NCBI GenBank assembly: GCA_041484845.1
Contig: JBGPIK010000021.1
Location: forward strand, 1-32,952
Length of the DNA: 32,952 bases
Reading direction: 5' to 3'
DNA from: JBGPIK01 sp041484845
GTDB taxonomy: Bacteria > Desulfobacterota > Binatia > UBA9968
Part shown: piece by piece, positions 14,486 through 22,101 of the stretch
Layout of the letters: every line of letters begins with the position of its first letter
Numbering within the stretch: position 1 is the first letter of the stretch
The notes under the pieces: generated by a model
The model's input: only the letters and a program-made list of their open reading frames with translations
What the model was told of the DNA's origin: nothing
Database searches by the model: none
Made by a program: the position numbers and the translations under genes

Positions 14486-14719
14486 ATGGGCGATCAAACT
14501 CTTCGGGCGATTCGCGTGCGGACTCCAACCGGCCGCACGGACGACTTGATTTCCGTCATCACGCGCGAGCTATCGAATCACCGGCGCGCGATCGAGGTGG
14601 ATTGTCCGAGCAAAATACGCGTTGAAGTAATCTTCGCTCATCGCAGCGGAAACCCTGTCAAGGTCCGCTATGAGGCACTGAGCGAGACCGATCTCACCAA
14701 TCCCAAGGACGGCGAATAG
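14486..14719 (+). CDS. small hypothetical protein after portal
   Basis: 77 residues, starting three bases after the portal stop, without an obvious Shine-Dalgarno, so it would rely on coupling. The sequence alternates strands and helices (LRAIRVRTPTGRTDDLISVI, KIRVEVIFAHRSGNPVKVRY). No family recognised. Confidence 0.5.
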   Translation: MGDQTLRAIRVRTPTGRTDDLISVITRELSNHRRAIEVDCPSKIRVEVIFAHRSGNPVKVRYEALSETDLTNPKDGE

Positions 14720-14905
14720 CTCCTCGAACTGCCGCAGGTAAATCGCCCTGTCCTGGTTCCCTTCACCTGCATGCCATTTGCAATCGCTCCCCTTCTAGCG
14801 TAACAATCGCCCAAACCTTGGTGAATGCTGCGAGGCCGCAGCGAAGAGGCCCGCCCGATCTGAGAGGATCGCGGCGGGTTTTTATTTTTGTGGAGGAAAA
14901 AATCT
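14720..14905. other. 186-base gap before the protease gene
   Basis: No gene. The last 40 bases are a strong terminator (separate entry). Upstream, TTGCAA and TAACAA at 17-base spacing (about 14774-14802) would be a very weak promoter. I see nothing else. Confidence 0.4.
14850..14891 (+). terminator. rho-independent terminator upstream of head protease
   Basis: Stem CCCGCC plus CGATC (14850-14860), loop TGAGAG, then GATCG, a bulged C and GGCGGG (14867-14878), followed by TTTTTATTTTTG. Eleven pairs with one bulge and a long T-rich tail. It lies directly before the protease Shine-Dalgarno (GGAGG, 14892-14896), so transcription of the head genes must read through it or be antiterminated. Confidence 0.82.
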
Positions 14906-16039
14906 ATGAAGTGGCAAGTCCAGGCGAGCGGTGATGCGACCGAGGCCGACATTCACATCAATGATTTTATCGGTGATTGGATCGACGACTATTGGGGCTT
15001 TGGCGCCACGTCGAAGGGTTTCATCGATCAGTTGAACAGCCTTCCGGACTCCGTCAAGACGGTCCGCCTCCACATCAACAGTCCCGGCGGCGACGTGGTG
15101 GCCGCGACTCATATCGCCAACACGATCCGCGATCAGCAAGCGCACAAGGGCCGCACGTTCGAAGTCCTCATCGAAGGGGCCGCGTGGAGCGCAGCGACCA
15201 TCATCACGAGCGCCGGCAATCCAACCAAGATCGCCGACAACGCAATTATGATGATTCACGATCCGTGGGCGATCACTCTTGGAAACGCCCGGGACTTACG
15301 CAAAGAAGCGGACGTTCTGGATAAATTTCGCGATTCGATCGTCGCCGCGTATCAGTGGATCTCTCCCCTCTCCGTGGAGCAACTGACCGAGTTGATGGCT
15401 GCCGACACTTGGATGGATGCGGACGAGGCCGTCGCTAACGGATTCGCGCACGAGAAAATCGCAGGCGCCAGCGCGAACGCGGCTTTCGACTCGACCAAGT
15501 TTCCGAAGGGAATGCCTTCCGTGCCGGAAAAATACGCCGTGCGCGTGCAGGCTCTCTTGAGACCGCCGAAAACAGACCCATCTCCCGAACCGGCTCCATC
15601 TCCCGAACCGGCGCCCGCGCCTGAACCCGCGCCAGCTCCCGCGCCGATCGCGACTCCAACCGCGGAAGAGTTGAAGGCCGCGGCGGACAAACGCGCAAGC
15701 GATATCGTGGCGCTTTGTACCAAGGCCGGCGTCCCAGAAGGCGCGACCAATTTTCTCGACAAGGGGCTGAGCGTTGAGGATGTCACGGCGCGACTGGAGA
15801 ACGCGGACAAGATCCGGTCGCGCTGCCAGGGCGCCAGATTTGCGGAGAGGGCGAACCGCTACATCATCGCGGGCATGACTCCGGACGAAGTGAGCGCGGA
15901 TCTGTTCGACGCAATGGTCGCGCGCCAAGGTCCGGAGATCGACTCGCACTTGAGTCCGCAAAGCGAGCGCCGCGACCAGGGGAAGAAAGCGATCGACTAC
16001 GCAGCCATTTTTAAAAACTACGCCGGCAAAAACACGTAA
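14906..16039 (+). CDS. ClpP-like head maturation protease with scaffold-type C-terminus
   Basis: 377 residues. GGAGG at 14892-14896 selects the ATG at 14906 over an in-frame TTG at 14888. ClpP/S14 fold: HINSPGGDVVAA (57-68) for oxyanion-type binding, GAAWSAATIITSAG (91-104) with nucleophile S95, and MMIHDPWA (115-122) with H118; the Asp is probably in the KEADVLDKF helix. After about residue 215 comes a Pro-Glu-Ala linker (PSPEPAPSPEPAPAPEPAPA) and then a helical domain of about 120 residues, the layout of lambda gpC with its scaffold Nu3. It would guide prohead assembly and then degrade the scaffold. The stop lies in the first 22-bp repeat. Confidence 0.88.
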   Translation: MKWQVQASGDATEADIHINDFIGDWIDDYWGFGATSKGFIDQLNSLPDSVKTVRLHINSPGGDVVAATHIANTIRDQQAHKGRTFEVLIEGAAWSAATIITSAGNPTKIADNAIMMIHDPWAITLGNARDLRKEADVLDKFRDSIVAAYQWISPLSVEQLTELMAADTWMDADEAVANGFAHEKIAGASANAAFDSTKFPKGMPSVPEKYAVRVQALLRPPKTDPSPEPAPSPEPAPAPEPAPAPAPIATPTAEELKAAADKRASDIVALCTKAGVPEGATNFLDKGLSVEDVTARLENADKIRSRCQGARFAERANRYIIAGMTPDEVSADLFDAMVARQGPEIDSHLSPQSERRDQGKKAIDYAAIFKNYAGKNT

Positions 16040-16096
16040 CCCCAAAAACGGTAACACGTAACCCCAAAAACGGTAACACGTAAACCCAAAAACGGT
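16031..16096 (+). repeat. 3 x 22-bp tandem repeat with stops in three frames
   Basis: Three head-to-tail copies at 16031-16052, 16053-16074 and 16075-16096. The first two are identical and the third differs at one base (C to A). Each contains ACACGTAA then CCCAAAAACGGT. The first copy supplies the TAA of the protease gene. Because 22 is not a multiple of three, the repeated TAA falls in all three frames (16037, 16059, 16081). The decoration gene's AAAAGGAG follows directly. Confidence 0.95.
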
Positions 16097-16112
16097 AAAA
16101 GGAGAAAACGCT

Positions 16113-16475
16113 ATGACGACTCAAACCGAAACTGTTCACAATGAAGAGTTTCTCATCTCCGAGGACGATGGTCACATTTCGCGCGAAAACGTTGTGGTAG
16201 TAAAAGGACAGAATCTGGTCGCCGGCGCGGTCGTCGGCAAAATCACTTCGGGCGGCGCGTATGCGCAATACGACAACACGGCTCACGACGGCACCGAAGC
16301 CGCGGCCGGCATACTTTTGCAAGCGGTCGATGCGACGGATGACGACAAACCCGGCGCGCTTCTCGCACGCATCGCCGAGGTCGATGGCGACCTCCTCAAT
16401 TGGGGTTCGAACGACGGCACAGGAATTACTGCCGGCATCGCGGACCTGAAAGCGCTCAACATTATCGTCCGCTAA
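16113..16475 (+). CDS. head decoration protein D
   Basis: 120 residues (lambda gpD has 110). AAAGGAG at 16098-16104 precedes the ATG. The sequence matches the lambda head decoration family: N-terminal FLISEDDGHISRENVVV, then AGAVVGKITSGGAYAQYDNT, then AAAGILLQAVDA, and C-terminal LKALNIIVR. Trimers would sit at capsid three-fold sites and stabilise the expanded shell. It is located between protease and capsid genes, as D is in lambda. As an outer-surface protein it is a candidate target of the nearby glycosylation genes (inference). Confidence 0.9.
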   Translation: MTTQTETVHNEEFLISEDDGHISRENVVVVKGQNLVAGAVVGKITSGGAYAQYDNTAHDGTEAAAGILLQAVDATDDDKPGALLARIAEVDGDLLNWGSNDGTGITAGIADLKALNIIVR

Positions 16476-16549
16476 ATCTCGTTGCTGCCGATTCTTGCGT
16501 GGGGCGTCACAGCCTGCGCGGTTTCGAAAATTTAAATAAGGAGACCGCT

Positions 16550-17581
16550 ATGGAAATTCTAGATGCTTTTAACTCAAACTCTTTCAGTTTGCTGAGTCTC
16601 GTGGACTCGATCAACCATTTTCCGCATAAACCGGCACGCCTCGGCGAGCTCGGACTCTTCGAGGTCGAAAATCTCGCGACCACATCTGTCGCGATCGAAG
16701 AAGAGTACGGCTCATTAAAACTCATTCCAGTGGCCGCGCGCGGCGGTGTTCCCGAACCGGAAAGTCGCGGCCGGCGAAAAACGATCCCGTTCGAAATCCC
16801 GCACCTTCCGACTATGACTCAAGTCATGGCCGCCGAAGTTCAGAACGTGCGCGCCTTCGGCCAAGGGGACGCGGCTAGCGCCGAGCTGATGGCTATAGAG
16901 CAGGTCCGTGACCGGAAATTGCAGATGGCGCAGGACGACCTTGAGGCTACGGTGGAGTTTCACCGGATCGGCGCTCTGAAGGGCATCGTTTTGGACGCGG
17001 ACGGACAGACCGTCCTGATGGATCTGTTCGATAAGTTCAACGTCAAGCGATCGCTCTGGGGAATGAACTTCGACGACGCGCAAGCGAAAATTCTCTTGAA
17101 CATTCGCAAGGCGCAGCGCGTCTCGCTGGCACAGCTTGGCGGCGTGGGCGCTCGCGTGACCGGATGGATCGCGCTGTGCGGCGACGATTTTTTTGACGCG
17201 CTGGTGGGTCACGATGAGCTCGTCAAGCTCTACTTGAATACCCAGGCGGCGCAAACGCTTCGCGACGGTATCGCCCCCTATTCGGTTTTCCCTTTCGGCG
17301 GAGTGAGCTGGGAGAACTACCGCGGGTCTGTGGGCAACGTGGGGTTCGTCGAGCCCGAAAAGGCGTATCTCGTCCCTATCGGTGTGCCGCGCCTGTTTCG
17401 GCATTATCTCGCTCCGGCGGATTATATGGAGACCGTCAACACGCTGGCGTTACCGTACTATGCCAAGGCCGAGATCATAAAATTCAACAAGGGCATTGAG
17501 ATGGAAGTGCAAACCAATCCGTTGCTTCTTTGCACGCGTCCGTCCGTCATTGTTCAGCTCGACATGACAGCCGAGTCTTGA
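16550..17581 (+). CDS. major capsid protein, lambda gpE family
   Basis: 343 residues (lambda gpE 341). TAAGGAG at 16537-16543 selects the ATG at 16550. Family landmarks: an N-terminal helix, RGGVPEPESRGRRKTIPFEI with the basic loop, HLPTMTQVMAAEVQNVRAFG, a central WIALCGDDFFDALVGHDELV, and near the end VGFVEPEKAYLVPIGVPRLF and LPYYAKAEIIKFNKGIEMEV. HK97-fold shell protein. It is the last lambda-like head gene; the next genes are the sugar-modification island rather than FI and FII. Confidence 0.93.
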   Translation: MEILDAFNSNSFSLLSLVDSINHFPHKPARLGELGLFEVENLATTSVAIEEEYGSLKLIPVAARGGVPEPESRGRRKTIPFEIPHLPTMTQVMAAEVQNVRAFGQGDAASAELMAIEQVRDRKLQMAQDDLEATVEFHRIGALKGIVLDADGQTVLMDLFDKFNVKRSLWGMNFDDAQAKILLNIRKAQRVSLAQLGGVGARVTGWIALCGDDFFDALVGHDELVKLYLNTQAAQTLRDGIAPYSVFPFGGVSWENYRGSVGNVGFVEPEKAYLVPIGVPRLFRHYLAPADYMETVNTLALPYYAKAEIIKFNKGIEMEVQTNPLLLCTRPSVIVQLDMTAES

Positions 17582-17634
17582 TGACCCGATCCTCTAACGA
17601 CTGAACCATCCTCGCGTTGGAAGGAGCGCCGTCG

Positions 17635-18480
17635 TTGAACTTGGAAAATCCAAAGGGCGCCGACGCCCCGCCAACTACGTTGACCGTCGTGGGCTGGCTG
17701 TGGCGGAGTGACAATCTCCTTCGCTACAGTCCGCGCCATGCAAACGTGTGGGCGCGGATGATCCATCGCCATCTTTCAATCCCGCACCGCTTTGTTCTGA
17801 TGACTGATCAGCCCGAAGCGAATTTCGACCCGCTAATCCAGCCGGTTCCACTCTGGGACACCTGGCGCGCTTTAAGAAATGAACGCTGGGGTGTCACCAA
17901 GCCGCAGTGCTACGTTCGACTGCGCGCATTCAGCAAAAAGGCGGAAGAGATTTTCGGCCCGCGCTTCGTTTCGATGGATTTAGATTGCGTCGTCCTGCAG
18001 TCGCTCGATCCTGTGTTTAATCGTGCAGAGGATTTTTTGATCATAAGGCGCGACCACCATACGACGCCTTATAACGGTAGCATGTGGATGATGACGGCCG
18101 GCGCGCGCGCTCAGGTCTTTGACGATTTCAAAGGAGCGGAGAGCATTGAGGTTGCGCGAAAATTTATTGGCACGGATCAAGCATGGATCAACTGTCGGCT
18201 CGGTCCGAATGAGAAGGGATGGGATCTGGCGGACGGCGTTTGGGGTTGGCCGCGGATTCGCAATCAGATCGCCTATCGGCGGCGGCCTCCAGACGGAGCG
18301 CGCATCGTCTTTTTCTACGGCGGCGACAAACCATGGAACCTCGTCGACGTGGAACAGCGCCGGCTCGATATCGACTATAAGCTTAGTTTGACGAGCGGTC
18401 ACGCGGTCAAATGGCAGCGCCGTCCGCCGCCGCCGCCAAAGGCGGAAGGGTTTCGATGGGTGGAAGAGGCATATCGATGA
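17635..18480 (+). CDS. GT-A type glycosyltransferase-like protein (paralogue 1)
   Basis: 281 residues. AAGGAG at 17621-17626 supports the TTG at 17635. The N-terminal core is LTVVGWLWRSDNLLRYSPRH with ANVWARMIHRHLSIPHRFVLMTDQP; then FGPRFVSMDLDCVVL gives a DxD motif (D115-L-D117), and PYNGSMWMMTAG and GTDQAWINCRLG follow, as in retaining GT8-like enzymes where the acceptor and nucleotide loops lie. It is closely related to the protein at 19043. The C-terminus has a Pro-rich stretch (WQRRPPPPPK). It probably transfers a sugar to an unknown acceptor. Overlaps the next gene as ATGA. Confidence 0.72.
   Translation: MNLENPKGADAPPTTLTVVGWLWRSDNLLRYSPRHANVWARMIHRHLSIPHRFVLMTDQPEANFDPLIQPVPLWDTWRALRNERWGVTKPQCYVRLRAFSKKAEEIFGPRFVSMDLDCVVLQSLDPVFNRAEDFLIIRRDHHTTPYNGSMWMMTAGARAQVFDDFKGAESIEVARKFIGTDQAWINCRLGPNEKGWDLADGVWGWPRIRNQIAYRRRPPDGARIVFFYGGDKPWNLVDVEQRRLDIDYKLSLTSGHAVKWQRRPPPPPKAEGFRWVEEAYR
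17743..17798 (+). repeat. DNA segment duplicated in the paralogous gene at 19112-19167
   Basis: About 56 bases nearly identical to 19112-19167, with a 32-base perfect run (17749-17780 and 19118-19149). The remaining differences here are mostly synonymous. They encode the shared ANVWARMIHRHLSIPHRFVL block. Suggests recent gene duplication or gene conversion. Confidence 0.9.
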
Positions 18481-19049
18481 CCGTCAAACACTTCTATAAG
18501 AACATTGAGGGGTGGTTTTCCTTCGAGTATCTCTACAAGCGCGTCGTCGCGGAAGCCGTCGATGGCCAGCACTTCGTCGAGGTCGGTTGCTGGAAAGGTC
18601 GTTCGGCGGCATTTATGGCGGTCGAGATTTTGCACAGTGGAAAGCAAATCCAATTCGACTGCGTCGACACCTGGCTCGGGTCGGACGAGCCGAAGCATCG
18701 GGGGGACCCAGACGTTCAACGCGCGCGCCTCTTTGAGGTCTTCCTCAGAAACATCGCGCCCGTTCGTGCGCGCGTGCGCGTCGTGCGCAAGTCGTCTCTC
18801 AACGCCGCATTAGGCTACGCCGACGACTCTCTCGATTTTGTTTTTATCGACGCTGCCCATGACTATAAAAGCGTGGCCGCGGATATTGGCGCCTGGCTGC
18901 CAAAATTAAAGGTCGGTGGGGTTCTCGCTGGCGACGACTACAACAAGCGCGAGGTCGCCGAGGCCGTGATTGATACACTTCCGGCGGCAACGATTGAGCA
19001 GGGCAAAGGGACCGGCATTCAGTGGATCATGAGGAAAAACGAATGCTGA
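18477..19049 (+). CDS. class I SAM-dependent methyltransferase
   Basis: 190 residues from the ATG in the ATGA overlap. Motif I is HFVEVGCWKGRSAAFMAVEI (about 33-52), motif II region FDCVDTWLG, and motif IV/V is LDFVFIDAAHDYKSVAADI with GGVLAGDDYNK. This matches the methyltransferase-24 group, which acts on sugars and other small or surface-linked molecules. It lies between two paralogous glycosyltransferases, so O-methylation of a glycan is the natural guess. Overlaps the next gene by seven bases. Confidence 0.82.
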   Translation: MTVKHFYKNIEGWFSFEYLYKRVVAEAVDGQHFVEVGCWKGRSAAFMAVEILHSGKQIQFDCVDTWLGSDEPKHRGDPDVQRARLFEVFLRNIAPVRARVRVVRKSSLNAALGYADDSLDFVFIDAAHDYKSVAADIGAWLPKLKVGGVLAGDDYNKREVAEAVIDTLPAATIEQGKGTGIQWIMRKNEC

Positions 19050-19768
19050 CGATCGTCGGGTGTCTTTGGCAGAACGAAACCTATCACTCCAGGTATTCCG
19101 CCGAGCAAGCCAACGTATGGGCGCGGATGATCCATCGCCATCTTTCAATTCCGCATCGTTTTGTTCTTTTTACCGACCAACCCGACGCCGGCTACGACCC
19201 GTTAATAGAACCGCACCTTATTTGGAAAGATTATCTTTTTCTCGGCAACCCGCACTGGCGTCCCGATTTTCCACAATGCTACGCTAGGCTGAAACTTTTT
19301 TCACGAGACCCGGAACTTTGCGCGATCCTCGGGCCGCGCTTCGTGTCGATCGATCTGGACTGCGTCGTCACCGGCAACCTCGACAAGATCCTCGGACGGC
19401 GCGAGGAGTTTTTGATGTACCGCCATCCCGTCCAATACCAGCACGACAAGGTCCAGCCGTACAATTGTTCGCTGTGGATGATGGACACCGGCTGCAGACC
19501 GCGCGTCTGGGAGGATTTCCGGGGCGAGGCGAGCCTGAAACCGTTCTATGGCAAGCCGAAGCTGGAGCATTTCCTACAGACCGACCAGGGGTGGATGTGC
19601 TACAAACTCGGAACGAAAGAAAAAGGCTGGGCGATGAAGGACGGCATCTATATGTTTTCCTGGATTATCCGCGCGAACGTAAAGCTACCCGCGGATGCAA
19701 AAATGGTTATTTTTAATGGCCGACACAAGCCCTGGGACATGGGCTGGATCGCGAGTAATTATGCTTGA
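19043..19768 (+). CDS. GT-A type glycosyltransferase-like protein (paralogue 2)
   Basis: 241 residues. GAGG at 19031-19034 with eight-base spacing fixes the ATG at 19043. Nearly collinear with the 17635 protein: LTIVGCLWQNETYHSRYSAE, the shared ANVWARMIHRHLSIPHRFVL block, FGPRF-like GPRFVSIDLDCVV with DxD at 104-106, PYNCSLWMMDTG, and TDQGWMCYKLGTKEKGW. It lacks the Pro-rich tail of its paralogue and has different middle loops (WKDYLFLGNPHWRPDF), so acceptor or sugar may differ. Overlaps the next gene by eight bases. Confidence 0.72.
   Translation: MLTIVGCLWQNETYHSRYSAEQANVWARMIHRHLSIPHRFVLFTDQPDAGYDPLIEPHLIWKDYLFLGNPHWRPDFPQCYARLKLFSRDPELCAILGPRFVSIDLDCVVTGNLDKILGRREEFLMYRHPVQYQHDKVQPYNCSLWMMDTGCRPRVWEDFRGEASLKPFYGKPKLEHFLQTDQGWMCYKLGTKEKGWAMKDGIYMFSWIIRANVKLPADAKMVIFNGRHKPWDMGWIASNYA
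19112..19167 (+). repeat. second copy of the 17743-17798 segment
   Basis: See 17743-17798. The 32-base identical core is at 19118-19149. The copies are 1369 bases apart and in direct orientation, so recombination between them would delete one glycosyltransferase/methyltransferase unit and leave a hybrid gene in frame. Confidence 0.9.
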
Positions 19769-20378
19769 CCAACTGAAAGAGCATGCGAAATGTTTCGCGC
19801 AGCAGGGCGGCGTGGACATTGGACCGTGGCTCGAACGCTACGCTGGGGAAGTGGAGGCGGGCGAGGCGATTGTTGAACTTGGCTGCTGGCTCGGAGCTGG
19901 TACGGCGCATCTCGCTCTGGGCGCGATGAAAAGCGGCGCGCCGATTTACACCTATGATCGATTCGTGTGCATCAACGAAGAGGAGCGGGGGAAAGCCGAG
20001 AAATTCGGCCTGCAGTTTAAAATCGGCCAAGACACGCTCCCGTACGTGCGCGGGATGCTGAAGCCTTTTCCGACTGCGATTCACTACTGCAAAGGAACAT
20101 ACCGGAGCGAATTTCCCTGGGTCAAACAACGGATCGGGCTCTACGTCGACGACCTGACGAAAACAGACGATCGCTGGCTTCCGGCCATGAAAGCGTTTCT
20201 ACCGTTTTTTATACCAGGGAAAACTCATCTCTTTTTGATGGACTATCATTTTGACGAGAGCGCAGGACCTAAATACGCCGCGCAAAAACGCTATATCGCG
20301 GCGAACGCCTCCAAGTTTGAACTGATCGCCGAGCGTATGGGCGCTACCACGACAGCACTTTTTAGGTATCTTGGATGA
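19761..20378 (+). CDS. methyltransferase-like protein
   Basis: 205 residues from the ATG at 19761. GEAIVELGCWLGAGTAHLAL at about 34-53 is a SAM-binding motif I very like that of the 18477 protein. Later YTYDRFVCINEEER, GLYVDDLTKTDDRW and HLFLMDYHFDE occupy the positions of the acidic motifs. Family resemblance is to the same methyltransferase-24 or TylF-like group, but motif IV is less standard, so substrate and even activity are uncertain. It is the second methyltransferase-type gene of the island. ATGA overlap with the next gene. Confidence 0.65.
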   Translation: MLDQLKEHAKCFAQQGGVDIGPWLERYAGEVEAGEAIVELGCWLGAGTAHLALGAMKSGAPIYTYDRFVCINEEERGKAEKFGLQFKIGQDTLPYVRGMLKPFPTAIHYCKGTYRSEFPWVKQRIGLYVDDLTKTDDRWLPAMKAFLPFFIPGKTHLFLMDYHFDESAGPKYAAQKRYIAANASKFELIAERMGATTTALFRYLG

Positions 20379-21085
20379 TTACGATTTGCCTGTCCTACTA
20401 TGAGAACGGCGGCATGCTGGAGCGGCATTTGACCGAGTGGGCCTCGTACCGCCTGGACATTGCGGAAAATTTCGGCGCGGTGATTGTCGACGACGGCAGT
20501 CCCAAAGATCCGGCGGCAAACCACCGAGCCGGCGCCGGACCAGCCGTGAAATTCTATCGGATCAAACAAAATATTATCTGGAACGTTGCAGGCGCGCGCA
20601 ACCTGGCGATGCACGTCGCTCCGGATGGCTGGTGTTTGCTGACCGATATCGACCATCTGCTGAAGGCCGATGACGCCGATATCCTCGATGCGCTCTTACC
20701 CCGCCTAGATCCGACAAAGGTTTACGTGCCGTCGCGTCGATGGGCCGATGGCCGTCCGCTTCATCAACACCCGAACAGTTACGTTATGCAACGCGCGATT
20801 TATTGGAGGGTCGGCGGTTGCGACGAAGATTGGTCGGGGTGGTGGGGCGCTGGTGAGAACGTCTTTCGCAAGAAGCTCGCGACGATCGCGGCGACCGTTA
20901 GCATACCCAACGTCTACCTGACTCATTTCGGGCGCGATGATATCGCCGATGCGTCGACGCGCGAATGGGGCCGGCGCAAGTCCAAATATGATTGGACGAA
21001 TAATCCGGTGCTCGTGGCCAAGCACCGGGCGCCGCCGTACACTCCGAAAAACCCACTGCGCTTCGAGTGGGAGAAAGTGGAGTAA
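20375..21085 (+). CDS. GT2-like glycosyltransferase
   Basis: 236 residues from the ATG in an ATGA overlap. MITICLSYYENGGMLERHLT at 1-20, VIVDDGSPKD at about 38-47 (the nucleotide-binding DDGS of GT-A/GT2 enzymes), ARNLAMHVAPDGWCLLTDIDHLL with DxD at the metal site (about 74-96), and later GGCDEDWSGWWGAGENVFRK, matching the GxDEDf-GyG-ED acceptor region of GT2 and galactosyltransferase-C-type proteins. Probably a retaining or inverting sugar transferase; the acceptor is unknown. Last gene of the second island; its TAA overlaps the ATG of the tail gene by one base. Confidence 0.78.
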   Translation: MITICLSYYENGGMLERHLTEWASYRLDIAENFGAVIVDDGSPKDPAANHRAGAGPAVKFYRIKQNIIWNVAGARNLAMHVAPDGWCLLTDIDHLLKADDADILDALLPRLDPTKVYVPSRRWADGRPLHQHPNSYVMQRAIYWRVGGCDEDWSGWWGAGENVFRKKLATIAATVSIPNVYLTHFGRDDIADASTREWGRRKSKYDWTNNPVLVAKHRAPPYTPKNPLRFEWEKVE

Positions 21086-21645
21086 TGGCCCAGCTGATTA
21101 CCGTCCGCACGGACTATAATGCCCTCTCGCGCAAACTCCAGGCGAGCGTCAAGCGCTATCCGCGTGCAGCGGCCGCCGGCATCAATCGAGCAGCGGACCG
21201 CGCCTATACCTTCAGCGTGCGCGCATTGCAGGCCGATATCGGCACGTCGTCGCAAAAAACGATTCGAAAGAATCTGTCCGTGTGGCACGCGACCGCGGAC
21301 AAACCCGAAGCTAAGCTGATAGCCTTCTCGTCGAAGCAGGATCGCATCCCGATTTTCGAGATGAGGCCGAGACCGCGGGCGGTGACCAAGCGCCGGCCGC
21401 AAGGCGGGGTGCGCTACGGTCCCAATCAGACCCTCATTCCAGGGTCGTTTGTGGCGCGCATGCCTTCGGGTCACGTGGGAGTGTTCAAGCGCATCAGTCA
21501 GGCGCGCAATCCTATCGTTGAGCTGAAGGGTCCCTCGGTCGCGCTGGTATTCGCGCACAGAAAAATTCAGGCGAAGCTCTCGGCGTTTCTCCAGGAGACC
21601 GTTCCGCGCGAGATCGAGCGGGCGTTTCGTTTTATGACGGGATAA
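21085..21645 (+). CDS. minor tail protein Z-like (head-tail connection)
   Basis: 186 residues (lambda gpZ 192). ATG at 21085 in a TAATG overlap. RAAAAGINRAADRAYTFSVR at about 32-51 and NQTLIPGSFVARMPSGHVGVFKRI at about 118-141 match the phage minor tail Z family. gpZ is needed to complete the connector between tail and head. Starting the tail operon right after the glycan island, it occupies the expected position after FII in lambda. Confidence 0.85.
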   Translation: MAQLITVRTDYNALSRKLQASVKRYPRAAAAGINRAADRAYTFSVRALQADIGTSSQKTIRKNLSVWHATADKPEAKLIAFSSKQDRIPIFEMRPRPRAVTKRRPQGGVRYGPNQTLIPGSFVARMPSGHVGVFKRISQARNPIVELKGPSVALVFAHRKIQAKLSAFLQETVPREIERAFRFMTG

Positions 21646-21647
21646 TC

Positions 21648-22082
21648 ATGGACTCGATCCGAAAAAGAATTTTTCAGAACATAGAGGACACGCTCGACCG
21701 CGAATCGACATTCAAAACCGTGGTGGTCGGGACGTTCGAGCTCTATAAAGTCGAGCGCCCGGCGGCCGGCATCATTCCGGACGAAGAGACGACCGAGAAC
21801 CAACCGGACGAAACCTACGTCGAGGCGCTGCGCGTCTCGATACGGATCGTCGTCGACGAGGACAATCAACGCGCAGGCGAGGAACTCGACGATGCAATCA
21901 CTGCGGCGCATGTGGCGCTCCTCGACGATCCAAAGCGCGGCGGACTCGCCGCCGATACAGTGAAGGTCGGAGTCAAGTGGCTGTTTTTAGACGAGCACTA
22001 CCCGCGCGCGGGCGCGGATCTTAATTTGTTGATTACTTACGCGACGGAGGAAAAAAATCCTACCGTCTCCAATCTCGGTTGA
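21648..22082 (+). CDS. probable tail terminator protein (gpU-like)
   Basis: 144 residues. Position between the Z-like and tail tube genes is where lambda has U (131 residues). The N-terminal helix (DSIRKRIFQNIEDTLDRES), strands with VEALRVSIRIVVDED, a helix EELDDAITAAHVALLDD, and a final beta pair (KVGVKWLFLDEHYPRAGADL, LLITYA) fit the fold of phage tail terminators. Assignment rests mostly on gene order and secondary-structure pattern; direct sequence similarity is weak. Confidence 0.6.
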   Translation: MDSIRKRIFQNIEDTLDRESTFKTVVVGTFELYKVERPAAGIIPDEETTENQPDETYVEALRVSIRIVVDEDNQRAGEELDDAITAAHVALLDDPKRGGLAADTVKVGVKWLFLDEHYPRAGADLNLLITYATEEKNPTVSNLG

Positions 22083-22101
22083 AAAAAGGGAGGGTTAAAT
22101 C

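Noticed and set aside
14774..14802. Promoter for the head genes (TTGCAA and TAACAA)
   Set aside because: Only three of six -10 positions match and a strong terminator follows within 50 bases.
15296..16057. Minus-strand open frame of 253 residues opposite the head protease
   Set aside because: Antisense of the protease and its Pro-rich linker. The apparent Arg/Gly repeats mirror that linker.
16031..16096. CRISPR-like array
   Set aside because: The copies are strictly head to tail with no spacers, so this is a simple tandem repeat.
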